A program made the position numbers and the translations under genes. Below, piece by piece: positions 1 through 12,800 of a DNA stretch of 35,740 bases; the first letter of the stretch is position 1, and each line of letters starts with the position of its first letter. Below the pieces are notes generated by a model that saw only the letters and a program-made list of their open reading frames with translations, had not been told where the DNA came from and did no database searches. Origin of the DNA: Burkholderiales bacterium (lineage in GTDB: Bacteria > Pseudomonadota > Gammaproteobacteria > Burkholderiales > Burkholderiaceae_C); the NCBI GenBank assembly GCA_019509985.1, contig JAEKLF010000079.1, forward strand, positions 1 through 35,740. The letters are read 5' to 3'.

Positions 1-1
1 G

Positions 2-868
2 GGCAACGACTACTTCAACGTCGGCAACGGCAGCAACACCATCCTGCTCGGCCTGGGCGACGGCCAGGACGTGGTCGTCAACACGAACTACGACACCAGC
101 AAGACCAACACGCTGGTCTTCAAGGCCGGCGTGGCGCCGGGCGACGTCAAGCTCAAGCGCGTGTTCGACCAGAGCGCACACAGCAACATCGGGCTGGAGA
201 TCGCCTACGGCAACGGCGGCGACAAGCTGACCGTCAACTACTTCTTCGAGAACGACGACCCCAACCGCGGCTACAACCCGCTGCAGAAGATCCAGTTCAA
301 CGACGGCACCGTCTGGACCGTTGCCGACATCGTCGCGCGCGTGGCCACCGGCACTGACGGCAACGACAGCATCCTGGCCAGCGGCTGGTCCGAGACCATC
401 AACGCCGGCGCCGGCAACGACACGGTGCTCGCGGGTGCGGGCAACGACCTCATCAACGGCGGCGACGGCGACGACAGCCTGACCGGCGCCGACGGCGACG
501 ACACCTTCGACGGCGGCAGCGGCAACGACACCCTCAACCCCGGCACGGGCAACAACACTTACCTGTTCGGCCGCGGCGACGGCCAGGACACGCTGCTGGA
601 GAGCGCCTACAGCACCAGCAAGACCAACACGCTGCAGTTCAAGGCCGGCGTCACGCCCGCCGACGTCATCGTCCGCCGCGTCTTCGACTACCGCACGGCC
701 CAGTACACGGCCATCAGCATCGGCCTTGCGAACAGCGACGACAAGCTGACCGTCTCCTATTTCTACTACGGCAACGACCCGCACAACGGCTACAACCCGC
801 TGCAGCAGGTCAAGTTCGCCGACGGCACGACCTGGGACCTGAACGCCCTCGTCGCCGAGGTCGACAAG
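2..868 (+). repeat. RTX calcium-binding nonapeptide tract in a duplicated 519-nt module
   Basis: Residues follow the GGxGxDxLx pattern of RTX repeats, densest at 350-580 (for example GNDTVLAGAGNDLINGG). They alternate with a module of the form GLGDGQD, then SKTNTLxFKAG, then DKLTVxYF, then GYNPLQ and DGTxW, as in haemolysin-type calcium-binding related domains. This module occurs twice, offset by 519 nt (the codon at 41 aligns with that at 560). RTX repeats bind calcium and fold outside the cell. Here they lie before the adhesin-type array, whereas in classical type I substrates they sit near the C terminus. Confidence 0.88.
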
Positions 869-3800
869 GCCGTCGGCATGGACCTCACGGTCAAGAACGT
901 GGTCGTCGCACCGGTCGCGGGCGCCAGCCAGTTCCTGTCGGGCGGCCAGGTTACCGTGACCTGGACCACCACCAATCAGGGCGCCACGCCCACCATCGGC
1001 GACTTCGCCGACCGCGTCACGCTGCGCTCCGCCAGCGGCGACGTGCTGGCCGAGCTCCTCGTGCCCTACGTCGAGGCCACCTCGGGCGCACTCGCGGCCG
1101 GTGCCAGCATCACGCGCACGGCCACGCTCAAGCTGCCCGACGGCCCGACCGGCGCGGGCAGCCTGCTCGCCGTCGTCGAGAGCGACTTCGGCAACACGCA
1201 GAAGGAAGGCGGCAGCGGCGAGACCAACAACCGCGGCCAGATCGGCTTCACGAGCACGCTGGCCGAGTACGTCAACTACGTCAACCTCGTCGCCAGCAAC
1301 CTCAGCATCACGCCGACCGGCGACTGGCAGAACGGCGATGCCGTCACCGTCGGCTGGACGACAACCAACGCCGGCACCATCCCGCCCGGCCGCAACTGGA
1401 CCGAGCGCGTCGAGGTGCTGAACCAGACGACGGGCGTCGTCATCGCCAGCGTCACGCGCACCGGCACGCCGGGCGAAGCGGCACCGGGCGCCAGCGTCGA
1501 CCGCACGGCCACGTTCAACTGGCCCGGCGGCGCCAACGCGGCCGGTGCGATCCGCCTGCGTGTCACCGTCGACGCCGGCAACGAGATCGCCGAGTTCAAC
1601 AGCACCGGTTCGCTGGAGAACGACAACCAGCTCGAGCGCAACGTCAACGTCGGCAGCGACCTGATCGCGCGCAACCTCAGCCTGGACTCCGCCACGCCCA
1701 CCTCGGGTGACGTGCTGACGCTGCGCTGGGAGGACCTCAACCAGGGCCACGTCGCCACCAACCTGCCCTACCAGGACCGCATCGTCATCCGCCAGCGCAA
1801 TGCCGACGGCAGCGCCGGCGCCGTGCTCGTCGACACCTTGGTCAGCTTCGCCGGCGCCGCCGCGCTGCCGCTGGCCGCCGGCGAGAGCCGCCAGCGCAGC
1901 TATGGCTTCGCGTTGCCCGAGGGCACGAAGGGCTCCGGCACCTTCGACGTGACCGTCAGCGTCGACCGCAGCAGCACCGGCCCCGGCATCCTGTTCGAGG
2001 CCAATGCCGACGGCACGGCCGAGAGCAACAACGACGCGGCCTGGAGCTTCACGGCGGCGCTGCGCACCTACGCCGACCTCGCCGTCACGGCGCTGGACGT
2101 GCCCGCCAGCGCCAGCTCCGGCAGCGACATCAGCGTCGGCTGGACCGTCAAGAACCACGGCGGCGCGGCCGCCACCGCCGCTACCGGCTGGGTCGACCGC
2201 ATCGTGCTGAGCCGCGACGACATCGTCGGCAACGGCGACGACGTCGTCCTCGCCGAGATCCCGCGCAGCACCGGCCTCGCCGCCGGCGCCGAATACAGCC
2301 AGACCGCCACCGTGCGCATCCCGACGCGCATCGACGGCAGCTATCGCATCGCCGTCATCAGCGACGCGACGCTCAAGGTCAACGAACCCGACACGCGGGC
2401 CGACAACGCCAAGGTCTCGGCCGCCATCGCCGTCAGCCAGACCTACGCCGACCTGGCGCCTTCGCTGACCCTGGTGCCGGCGGAAGTTTTCGCGGGCCGC
2501 AGCGCGCGCGTGGAGTGGTCCGTCCGCAATTCGGGCACCGTCGCCACCGACGTGAACCGCTGGGTCGACCAGGTCTACCTGAGCACCACGCCCAGCCTGA
2601 CGGTCCAGTCCACGCTGCTCGGCTCGGTCACCCGCGTCGGCACGCTGGCCGTGGGCGACAGCTACTCGGCGGGCCTGGACTTCACGGTACCGCGCGACGC
2701 GGCCGGCGCCAAGTACTTCATCGTCAAGACCGACGCCTTCACGGCCGTCTACGAACTCGGGCACACCGACAACAACGTCGTCGTCGCCACCGATGCGACC
2801 ACCGTCAAGGCCGAGCCCAAACCGAATCTGCAGATCGAAGGCGTCAGTGCGCCCGCGAACTGGCGCGTCGGCCAGACCGTGGCGCTCAGCTACACGGTGC
2901 GCAACAGCGGCAACGACGCCATCAGCGGCTTCTTCGGTGAAGAGGTCCGTCTCGTCGACACGCTGGGCCTGGCGCCCACGCAGGTGCTCACGACCACCTG
3001 GGCCTTCCAGACCCTGGCCGCCGGTGCCACGCTGGTGCAGAACCTCAACCTCGCCGTGCCGGCCATCCCGCCGGGCAACTGGCGCCTGGAGATCGCGGCC
3101 GACAAGGGCAACTACGTCGCCGAATCCAACGAGACCGACAACGTCGCGACGAGTGCGGTCGCCATCGTCGCCCCCGACCTCGTCGTCGGCAACCTCGCGA
3201 CCAACGGCCTGCTGCAAGGCGGTGAGGCCATCACTCTGAACTGGAAGACCCGCAATGCTGGCAGCGCGCCGGCCGCGAACATCCGCGACAAGGTCTACCT
3301 GTCCAAGGACGGCACCGTCGACGGCGGCGACACGCTGCTCGGCGAGCGCCTCATCGACAGCCTCACCGCGGGCGCGTCCAGCGACGGCAGCTTGAGCTTC
3401 ACGCTGCCGGTCGATCTGTCCGGCGCCTGGCGTCTCATCGTCGTCACCGACACGGGCAACGCCAACAACGAGGCCACCAACGAGAACAACAACCAGGACT
3501 CGCTGGCCATCAATGTCGCGCTGGACGCCTATGCCGACCTCGCCGTCGTCAGCGTCAGCGCGCCCACGCAAGTCATCGACGACCCGGCCAGCATCACCGT
3601 GGAGTGGACCGTCACCAACCAGGGCGTCGGCGCCGGCCGCTCGACGGGCTGGACGGACCGCATCGTCTACAGCGCCAACGACGTGTTCGGCGATGGCGAC
3701 GACATCGTGCTGGGCGACGTCGTCCACAACGGCGCGCTGGCCGCGGGCGCCAGCTACAACGGCCATCTCGACTACAGCTTCGGCCCGGCCTTCAGCCGCC

Positions 3801-6800
3801 ACGGCACGATCTTCGTCAAGTCGGATTCGACCGGCGCCGTCTGGGAGAACGGCAGCGAGACCAACAACGTCAAGAGCGCCGGCCACACGACCGACGTGAT
3901 GCCGATTCCCTACGCCGACATGCGCGTCGAGTCGGTCAGCACACCCAGTACCGCCTACAGCGGCCGCGACCTGACCGTGCAGTGGACCGTCGCCAACCGC
4001 GGCATTGGCATCACCAACACGACGAGCTGGAACGACAGCGTCTGGCTCAGCAAGAACGCCGACGGCAGCGGCCAGCGCTTCGACCTCGGCAGCGCCGGCC
4101 ACCTGGGCCAGATGGCCGTGGGCGACAGCTACAACCGCAGCATCAACGTGCGCCTGCCCGACGGCATCTCGGGCGACTGGTTCCTCAACGTGGCCACCAG
4201 CGGCCCCTACGAGTTCATCTACGGCGACAACAACGTCGGCCACTCGCTGGCCGTGCCCGTCACGTTGAGCGATTCGCCCGACCTCATCGTCGAGAGCCTG
4301 AACGCGCCCGACACGGCGCAGGAAGGCGCCCTCGTCAACATCGACTGGACCGTCCTCAACCAAGGCCTGGCCCGAGCGGCCGGCCAGTGGCAGGACACCG
4401 TGCTGCTGCTCGCGCCCAACGGCTCCACCGTCGTGCTGGGCAACTACGTCTACGACCGCGGCCTGGACGCCGGCCAGCGCTACTCGCGCACCGAGCAGGT
4501 CCGCCTGCCGAGCAAGATCGAGGGCGGCTACCGCCTGCGCATCGTCACCAACAGCCTGCTCGGCGGCGGCGGCAGCCCGCAGGTCTACGAGTACGGCAGC
4601 GCGCGCGACAACAACACGACGACCGACACCGACGCCATCGCGGTCAAGCTCAACGACCGCCCCGACCTGCGCGTCACCGACATCCAGGCGCCCGACAACG
4701 TCACCGCCGGCACCAGCACGGGCCTGAAGTTCACCGTCGGCAACTTCGGCCCCGAGGCCACTTCCGGCCAATGGCAGGACTACGTCTACCTGTCGCTGGA
4801 CGGCATCGTCAGCGGTGACGACCTGCTGCTGGCCCGCGTTGACAGCGGCTCCGCCCTCAGCCCCGGCGGCGACCCGTACACGACCACTGTCAACGGCATC
4901 GACATCCCCATCCGCTACCGCGGTGACGCCTACCTGATCGTCGTCGCCGACGGCGGCAACCGCATCGACGAGTACCCGAGCGAAGGCAACAACGCCCGCG
5001 CCCAGCGCTTCCACATCAACCCCATCCCGTTTGCCGACCTGGTGACGAGCAACGTCGTCGCCCCCGACCAGGCCGTGCATGGCGCAACGCTGCAGGTCGA
5101 CTACAAGGTCACCAACAAGGGCTCGGCCGTCACGCGCGGCGACGCCGCGACGACCAACAGCTGGACCGACACCGTCTGGCTCACCGTCGACAAGACCCGG
5201 CCCAACCCCAGCAAGGGCGACATCAGGATCGGCCAGGTCACGCACACCGGCAACCTCGCCATCGGCGAGGACTACCTCGGCTCGCTGAGCGTGCAGATCC
5301 CCGACGGCGTGAAGAGCGGCAACTACTTCATCACCGTCTGGAGCGACACCTACGACGCCATCCTGGAGGACACCCTCTCCAGCAACATCAACCCGGACGA
5401 TCCGACCCAGATCGACAACAACAACTACAAGGCCCGGCCGATCGCGGTGCTGGGCATCACGCCGCCCGACCTCGTCGTCACCAGCGTGACCGCACCGCCG
5501 AGCGCCGTTGCCACCGGCAGCTACAGCTTCAGCTACACGGTCAAGAACCGCGGCGACGCCTTCGACGGCGCCTGGACCGACAAGGTCTGGCTGATGGACA
5601 ACCCGGACCCGACGCAGGCCAAGGTCTACTGGCTGCTGGGCGAGTTCAAGCAGCAGCGCGGCCTGGGCAATGGCGAGACCTACAGCGTCAGCCAGACCGT
5701 CAACCTCGGCCCCTCGGTCAGCGGCGGCTACCTCGTCGTGCAGACCGATGCCGGCTACAGCTACCTCGGCCGCAACGACGTGGCCGAAGTGGCCGAAGAC
5801 AACAACGTCAACCGCTCGGTGTCCAACGTGACCAACGCGCCGGCCGACCTGCGCGTCACCAACGTCACGACGCTGCCCACAAACTACTCCGGCGAGGACA
5901 CCACCGTCACCTGGACGGTGCAGAACTTCGGCGCCGCCGTCTGGAGCGGCACCAAGGGCTGGCTGGACAACATCTGGGTCAGCCCCGACCCGACCTTCAT
6001 CCCGTCGCGCGCCACGCAGATCGGCTCGGTCGTGCATAGCAACACGACGACGCTGGCCAGCGGCGAGAGCTACACGGCGAGTGCCGTCGTCAAGCTGCCG
6101 CCGGGCACGGACGGCCGTTATTACATCTACGTGATGACGGACGCCAAGCACTACGCCGATTCGCTGGCGCCGGACTTCGCACATGGCGAGAGTGCCGACC
6201 CGCGCAACCAGTCGCAGGACGAGATCGTCGCGCCGTCCACGCCCTACAGCGACTACAACGCCTACACCCGCGACACCTACTACACGACCTCGGTTTTCGA
6301 AGGTGCCGCGCGCAACAACAACCTCGGCCAGGGCGCGCTGGACATCATCTACCGCGAGCCCGACCTGCAGATCGACTCGATCACGGTCGACAACCCCAAC
6401 CCGAGTTCCGGCGACACCATCACGGCGACCTGGACGGTCACCAACCGCGGCACGCGCGACACCCGCGTGCCGGGCTGGATGGACGGCGTCTACCTGTCGC
6501 GCGACGCGACGCTGGACCCGAGCGACTACCCGCTCGTGGACCGCGGCAGCGAGATAGAGACGCTGCTGCGCGCCCGCCAGGTCTACCTGACCGACGCTCA
6601 GGGCAAACCGCGCTTCCTCAAGCCCGGCGAGAGCTACACGCAGACGGCCACCTTCGCGATCCCGACGTCCATCAGCGGCGCCTTCAAGCTCATCGTCAAG
6701 GCCGACACCGGCGTCTTCAAGGATTTCTACGCGTCGGTGCCCAGCACCGTGCGCACGGGCCTGCCCGTCATCGCCGAGAGCGGCGCCAACGGCGTGCTGG

Positions 6801-9800
6801 AGTTCAAGGACGAGGCCAACAACACGGCGCAGATCGCGCTGCCGATCTCGCTGGCCACGCCGCCCGATCTGCAAGTCACGACCGTCACCGCGCCCGACGC
6901 CGTCTACGCCGGCCAGGACTTCAAGGTCGACTACAAGGTCGACAACCTCGGTGGCAAGACGCCGGCGGACCAGGGCAACTGGTACGACATGGTCTACCTG
7001 TCCAAGGACCGCTTCCTGGACCTGAACAAGGACCGCTACCTCGGCTACGTGCAGCACAGCGGTGGCCTCGTGGCCGGTGGCAGCTACACCGGCAGCCTGA
7101 CCTACACGGCGCCGCGCGACCTGGAAGGCGCCTACTACGTCTTCGTCGTCACCGACCCGGCCCGCATCTGGGGCAGCGGCGAGACCGGCCAGGTGCTGGA
7201 GTTCGGCAAGGACGACAACAACAACGCCGCCGCCGTGCAGCCGATGCTGATCAACACGCCGCCGCCGGCCGACCTGGTGGTCACCAACGTCGTCGTGCCG
7301 CCCAGCGCCAAGGTGGGCGACGAGGTCGAGATCACGTTCACGATCTCCAACTCGTCCATCAATCCGGCCTATGGCCGCTGGACGGATGCCCTCTACCTGT
7401 CCGCCGACAACGCCTGGGACCTGAACGACGTCCAGCTCGGCAAGGTCGCCCACGTCGGCGATCTCGGCGCCAATGGCACGTACACGGCAACGCTGAAGGC
7501 CAAGCTGCCCGCGCTCAAGGACGGCAGCTGGCGCGTCATCGTGCGCCCCGACCTCTACAACGAGGTCTTCGAAGGCAAGATCACCTACACCGACACCGGC
7601 CTGAACCTGCCGCCGGGCGAAGCCAACAACCGCACGGCTTCGGGCGCGGCCATCCATGTCGACGTGCCGACGCTGACCGTCGGCCAGGCGCTGTCGACGA
7701 CGCTGTCCACCGACCAGACCCTGGTCTACAAGGTCAGCGTCGCCGCCGGCGAGACGCTGCGCGTGCTGCTCGACTCCACGGCCGCCACCGGCGCCAACGA
7801 GGTCTATGTGCGCTGGAACGACGTGCCCACCGGCAGCGCCTTCGACGTCGCCTACAGCAATCCGGTCTCGCCGGACCAGACCCTGCTGGTGCCCACGACC
7901 AAGGCCGGCGACTACTACATCCTCGTGCGCTCGCGTGCCGGTGCGAGCAACACGCCCGTCACGCTGCGCGCCGACCTGCTGCCGCTGTCCATCACCAAGG
8001 TCACGCCGGATCAAGGCGGCGTCGGCGACGACGACCACCGCTGGGTCACGATGGACATCGAGGGTGCCCGCTTCGCGGCGGGCGCGCTGGTCAAGCTGTC
8101 ACGCCCGGGTGAGTTCGAGATCGAACCCGAGCGCTGGCAGGTGCTGGACGCGACCCACATCCGCGCCGTCTTCGACCTGCGCCATGTGCCCATGGGCTTG
8201 TTCGACATCATCGTCACCAACCCCGACGGTTCGCGCGTCGTCGAGCCCTATCGCTACCTCGTCGAACGCATGATCGAGGTCGACGCCGCCATCGGCGTCG
8301 GCGGCGCGCGCAACATCGAGCCGGGCGATTCAGCCACCTACAGCGTCAGCCTGCAAAGCCTCACCAACGTCGACACGCCCTACGTGCGCTTCGACATCGG
8401 CGCCTCCGACATGGGCAACAGCAAGGACGTGCTGGAAGGCCTCAACCTGCCCTACGTCGTGTTCGGCAGCAACGTCGGCGGCCAGCCCGACGGGGCGATC
8501 GCCGCCGGCGACGGCAACAACCAGGCCTACGGCACCACGCCCACCACCGGCGTGCGCGCCGACGTGCCCTGGGCCGCGCTGGACGGCGCGGACAACACCA
8601 ACGGCTGGAACCTCGCGCCCGGTTATGCCTTCGACCTGGCCGCCAACGGCTTCGCCGGTGCCACCTTCAAGGTCCAGACCTACCCGGGCCTGGCCGAGTG
8701 GATCAACTACGACTTCGATGGCCTGCGCGACAAGCTCTACGCCATCCGCCCGGACTGGAAGGCCAGCGGCATCCTCGACGAAGGCGTCACCGGCCTGGAC
8801 AAGATTTCCGCGGGACTGACCGCCAAGTTCTTGTCCAAGGACCCCGAGGTCCACATCACCAAGGAAGAGGCACTCGCGATGCCCTTCCGCTTCGACACGC
8901 TGGCCAGCGTGACGACGCTGACCCGCGACGAGTTCATCGCTGAGCAGACGGCGCACGCCAAGGCGCTGCGCACGGCCATCCTGGCCGACACGACGGCGCC
9001 GAGCACGCTGGCCGTGCTGGCCGCCGACGAGGCGCAATGGGTCAAGGGCTGGCTGGGCGCGCTCGAAGCCGCCGGCCTGCTGCGCAGCGAAGGCACGGCG
9101 CCGTCGATCCGCAGCGACGAGCTGGTGCTGAGCCTCAATGCGACGCTGGCCACCGGCATCCTGCTGGCCAAGGGCGGTGACAACTACCGCACCCAGGCCG
9201 ACCTGCTCGGCTTCTTCGCCAAGGTGCAGCAGTGGTACGGCGACACGGCCAAGTACGCCGGCGACCGGAACGCGGCGCATGCGCCCGTGGACTACGTGGA
9301 AGTGCGCACGACGGAGGATGGCGGCGAGGTCGAGATCCCCGTGCCCGTCGCGCCCAACCCGGCCGACTACGACCAGCACGCGTCGCAATCCACGCACTTC
9401 ATCAGCTTCGACGTCTTCGCCGGCAACCGTGCCGAGCTCGAATACCTGCGCCACATCGGCGTGCTGGACGCCGACTTCCGCCCGGTCGGCCCGCAGGCCC
9501 TGAACCTCACCAACTACCTGCAGCAGGCCGCGCAGGCGCAGGCCAACGCCGGCGCCACCATCAGCGTGCGCGGCCCGCAGGCCTTGCCTGCGGCCAATGG
9601 TTCGACCTACGTCCCGACCGACTACGCGCTGCCCTACACGCTGACGTTCAACAACCCGACGAACGCCCCCGTGGGAGAAATCCGTCTGGTGACCTCGCTG
9701 GACAGCGACCTCGACCCGCGCAGCCTGCGCCTGGGTGACCTGAAGATCGGCGACATCAACATCCACGTGCCCACCGGCCAGGCCGTCTTCCAGGGCGACT

Positions 9801-12800
9801 TCGACTTCAGTGGCTCCAAGGGTTATGTGCTGCGCGTCAGCGCCGGCATCGACGCCGAGACGCGCGTCGCGACCTGGCTGATCCAAGCCATCGACCCCGA
9901 CACCGGCGAAGTGCTGCACGACCCGGCCCGCGGCCTGCTGCCGCCCGACGCCAACGGCAAGGCCACCGGCGGCTTCGTCTCGTACACCGTCAGCGCCAGC
10001 GACACCGCGCAGACCGGCGCCAACATCAGTGCCTCGGCGCGCGTCTTCTTCGACGCCACGCCGCCCATCGTCAGCGCCTCCATCAGCCACACGCTGGACG
10101 CCGACGCGCCGGTGACCACGCTGACCGTCACCAGCAACGGCAACAACGCCGCCGGCCAGCCGACGTTCAAGCTGAACTGGAAGGCCGTGGACGAGGCCTC
10201 CGGCGTCAAGCACGTGACCGTCTACGTCGCCGAGGACGGCGGCGATTTCAAGATCTGGCAGAAGCAGGTTGCCGGTGCCGAGAGCACGGCCATCTTCACC
10301 GGCCAGGCCGGCAAGCACTACGAGTTCCTCGCCGTCGCCACCGACAACGCCGGCAACCGCGAAGCCGCCAGCGTTTCCAACGCCGTGCTGCCCGACGACG
10401 GCAGCCGCAGCCAAGCCCAGCAGGGCCTGGGCGTCACCGACACACTGAACCAGACCGGCGAGCTGCCGGCCGCCACGCCCGACCGCAGCTACACGGCCAG
10501 CGACCTGTTCACGCAGGCCGCGCAGAAGCTGCCCGGCTTCGTCATCACGCCGGCCCTCGGCGGCCTCGGCGCCGACTTGCAATCCGTGCTCGCACCGTTG
10601 CAACTGCGCGGCTTTGCCAGCGGCTTCAATGCCAGTGAAGGCGACATCGGCGCGCTCGCCATGGTCGAGCTGGCCGACGGTTCGGTTCTGGCCAGCGCTG
10701 GCGCCTCGCGCAACGAAGTCTTCCGCTTCGGCAAGGACGGCGGCCGCTCCGTGCAGCCCCTGTTCACGACCACCACCGCCATCCTCGACATGGCGCTGGA
10801 CGCCGTCGGCAACCTGTGGGTCATGACCGGCTCGCAGCTGCTGATGATCGACAGCGGCAGCGGCGCCGTCATCCACGAGGTGCAGGCCCCCGGCGGCGAC
10901 CCGCTGACCCACGCGCTGACCATCCAGCCCGGCACCGGCCTGATCTATGTGTCCAGCGGCAACGGCGTCGAGATCTTCGACCCCAAGGCCGATGCCGCCC
11001 ACGCCTGGACCCACTTCAGCAACACCCGCGTCGGCGACCTCGCCTTCGGCCCGGACGGCCGCCTGTGGGCCGTGCGCTGGACCGGCAGCGACGTCAACAG
11101 CGCGCTGCCCGAAGCAACGACCGACATCATCAGTTTCCCGATGAGCGGCGCCACCAAGGGCCGTGCCGAGCTGGAGTACCGCTTGAGCGGGTTGGTCGAC
11201 AGCATTGCCTTCGGCCAGACCGGCACCGGCCTCGCGGGCCTGCTGCTAGCCAGCAGTAATACGGCGCAGCATCCGGTTGCAGCCGACGGCAGCACGGCCG
11301 TGGCTCACACGGGCACGGTCTGGGCCATCGAGCTCAAGAGCCGTCGCAGCCTCAAGCTCGCCGAGGGCGGCACGCGTGGCGAGAGCATCGTCGCGACCGC
11401 CGATGGCCGCGTGCTCGTCGCCGAGACGAATCGCATCGACGAACTCGCGCCCATCAAGGCGCCCAAGGTCATCTCCGCCAGCGTCGCCGACGGCGCCCTC
11501 GTGCCGCTGCCGCTGACCCAGCTCGCGATCAGCTTCGACCAGGCCATGTGGACGGGCGCCGATGGCGCCGACACGACGAGCGCCTCGTCCGTGCTGAACC
11601 CGAAGAACTACAGCCTCATCGCCACCGGCGCGAACAGCAACCTGATCCTGACGCCCGACAGCGTGCGCTGGGATGCGGCGAGCAAGAGCGTCATCCTGAC
11701 GCTGCCCAACCTGCCGGCCGGCGGCTGGCGCGTCGAGATCGTCAACACGGTGCGCAGCGCCAGCCAGGTCACGCTGGGCGAGTCCTGGGGGCTGGTGTTC
11801 ACGGCCGTCACCGACATCTCCAACCTGGTCAGGCTCGAGTTCACCGACACCCGTGCCGACCGCCTGACCGGCGCCGTCAGCTACGACGTGTCCCTGACCA
11901 ACATCGGCGTGGACGACCTCAAGGGTCCGCTGATGCTGCTGCTCGACCCGGGCCGCTACTTCGGCGATGACATCCTGGGCGCAGCGCAGGGCGATGGTTC
12001 TCAGGCCGACCTGTGGGTGCTGGACCTCACGGCGGCACTGCAGGGTCACCCGCTCAAGACCGGCGAGACGCTGGCGAACCGGACCGTCACCGTACGGCCG
12101 GCCTCCAGTTTCGGCACGACGCCGGGCTCGGGTCAGCTCGTCAAGTTCAACCTGGGCCACGGCATCTACGCCGTGCCCTACGACAACACGCCGCCGGTGC
12201 TGGGCCAGCTCAACACCGATGGCAGCCTGGACCTCACCACCGTCGCCCTGCCTGCGGCCACCGCCGGCACGGCCTGGACCGCCAACCTTGGCGCCCAGGA
12301 CAGCGACGGCCGCCTCTTCTACTGGGAGCTGGTCAGCGCGCCCGCGGGCATGACGATCACGCAGGACCCGCTGGTGGAAAGCAGCGCCAGCGGCTACGGC
12401 AACCACGCCACGCTGCACTGGCTTCCTTCCGCCACCGACCGCACGGACAACCAGATCCTGATGCGCGTCATCGACAGCCGCGGCGGCGTCGCGCTGCGCC
12501 GCTTCACGCTCGACGTGGCCGGCGCGAACCACGTGCCGGTCATCGACGCGGTCGAGGACCTGACGCTGGAGGAGGGCGACAGCCTGCAGCTCCCGCTGCT
12601 GGCCAGTGACGAAGACGGCGACACCGTCACCGTGCTGGTGCGCAACCTGCCTGCCGGCGCCTTCTTCGACGCCGCCACCGGCATCTTGAGCTGGACGCCC
12701 GGCTATGACCAGGCCGGCGTCTACAAGGACATCACGGTGGTGGCCAGCGACGGTAAGCACGAGGTGCAACGCCGCTTCAACCTGACCGTCAACCAGGGTT

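Noticed and set aside
71..73. GTG as the start codon of the giant gene
   Set aside because: The same frame is open to base 2 and encodes RTX sequence (GNDYFNVGNG and so on) that continues the repeat pattern, so translation begins upstream of the window.
8330..11014. An 894-codon minus-strand frame, and similar long ones at 25019-27304, 21674-23290 and 30045-31793
   Set aside because: All are mirror frames of GC-rich genes with no recognisable protein family, no plausible ribosome site noticed and no separate intergenic space.
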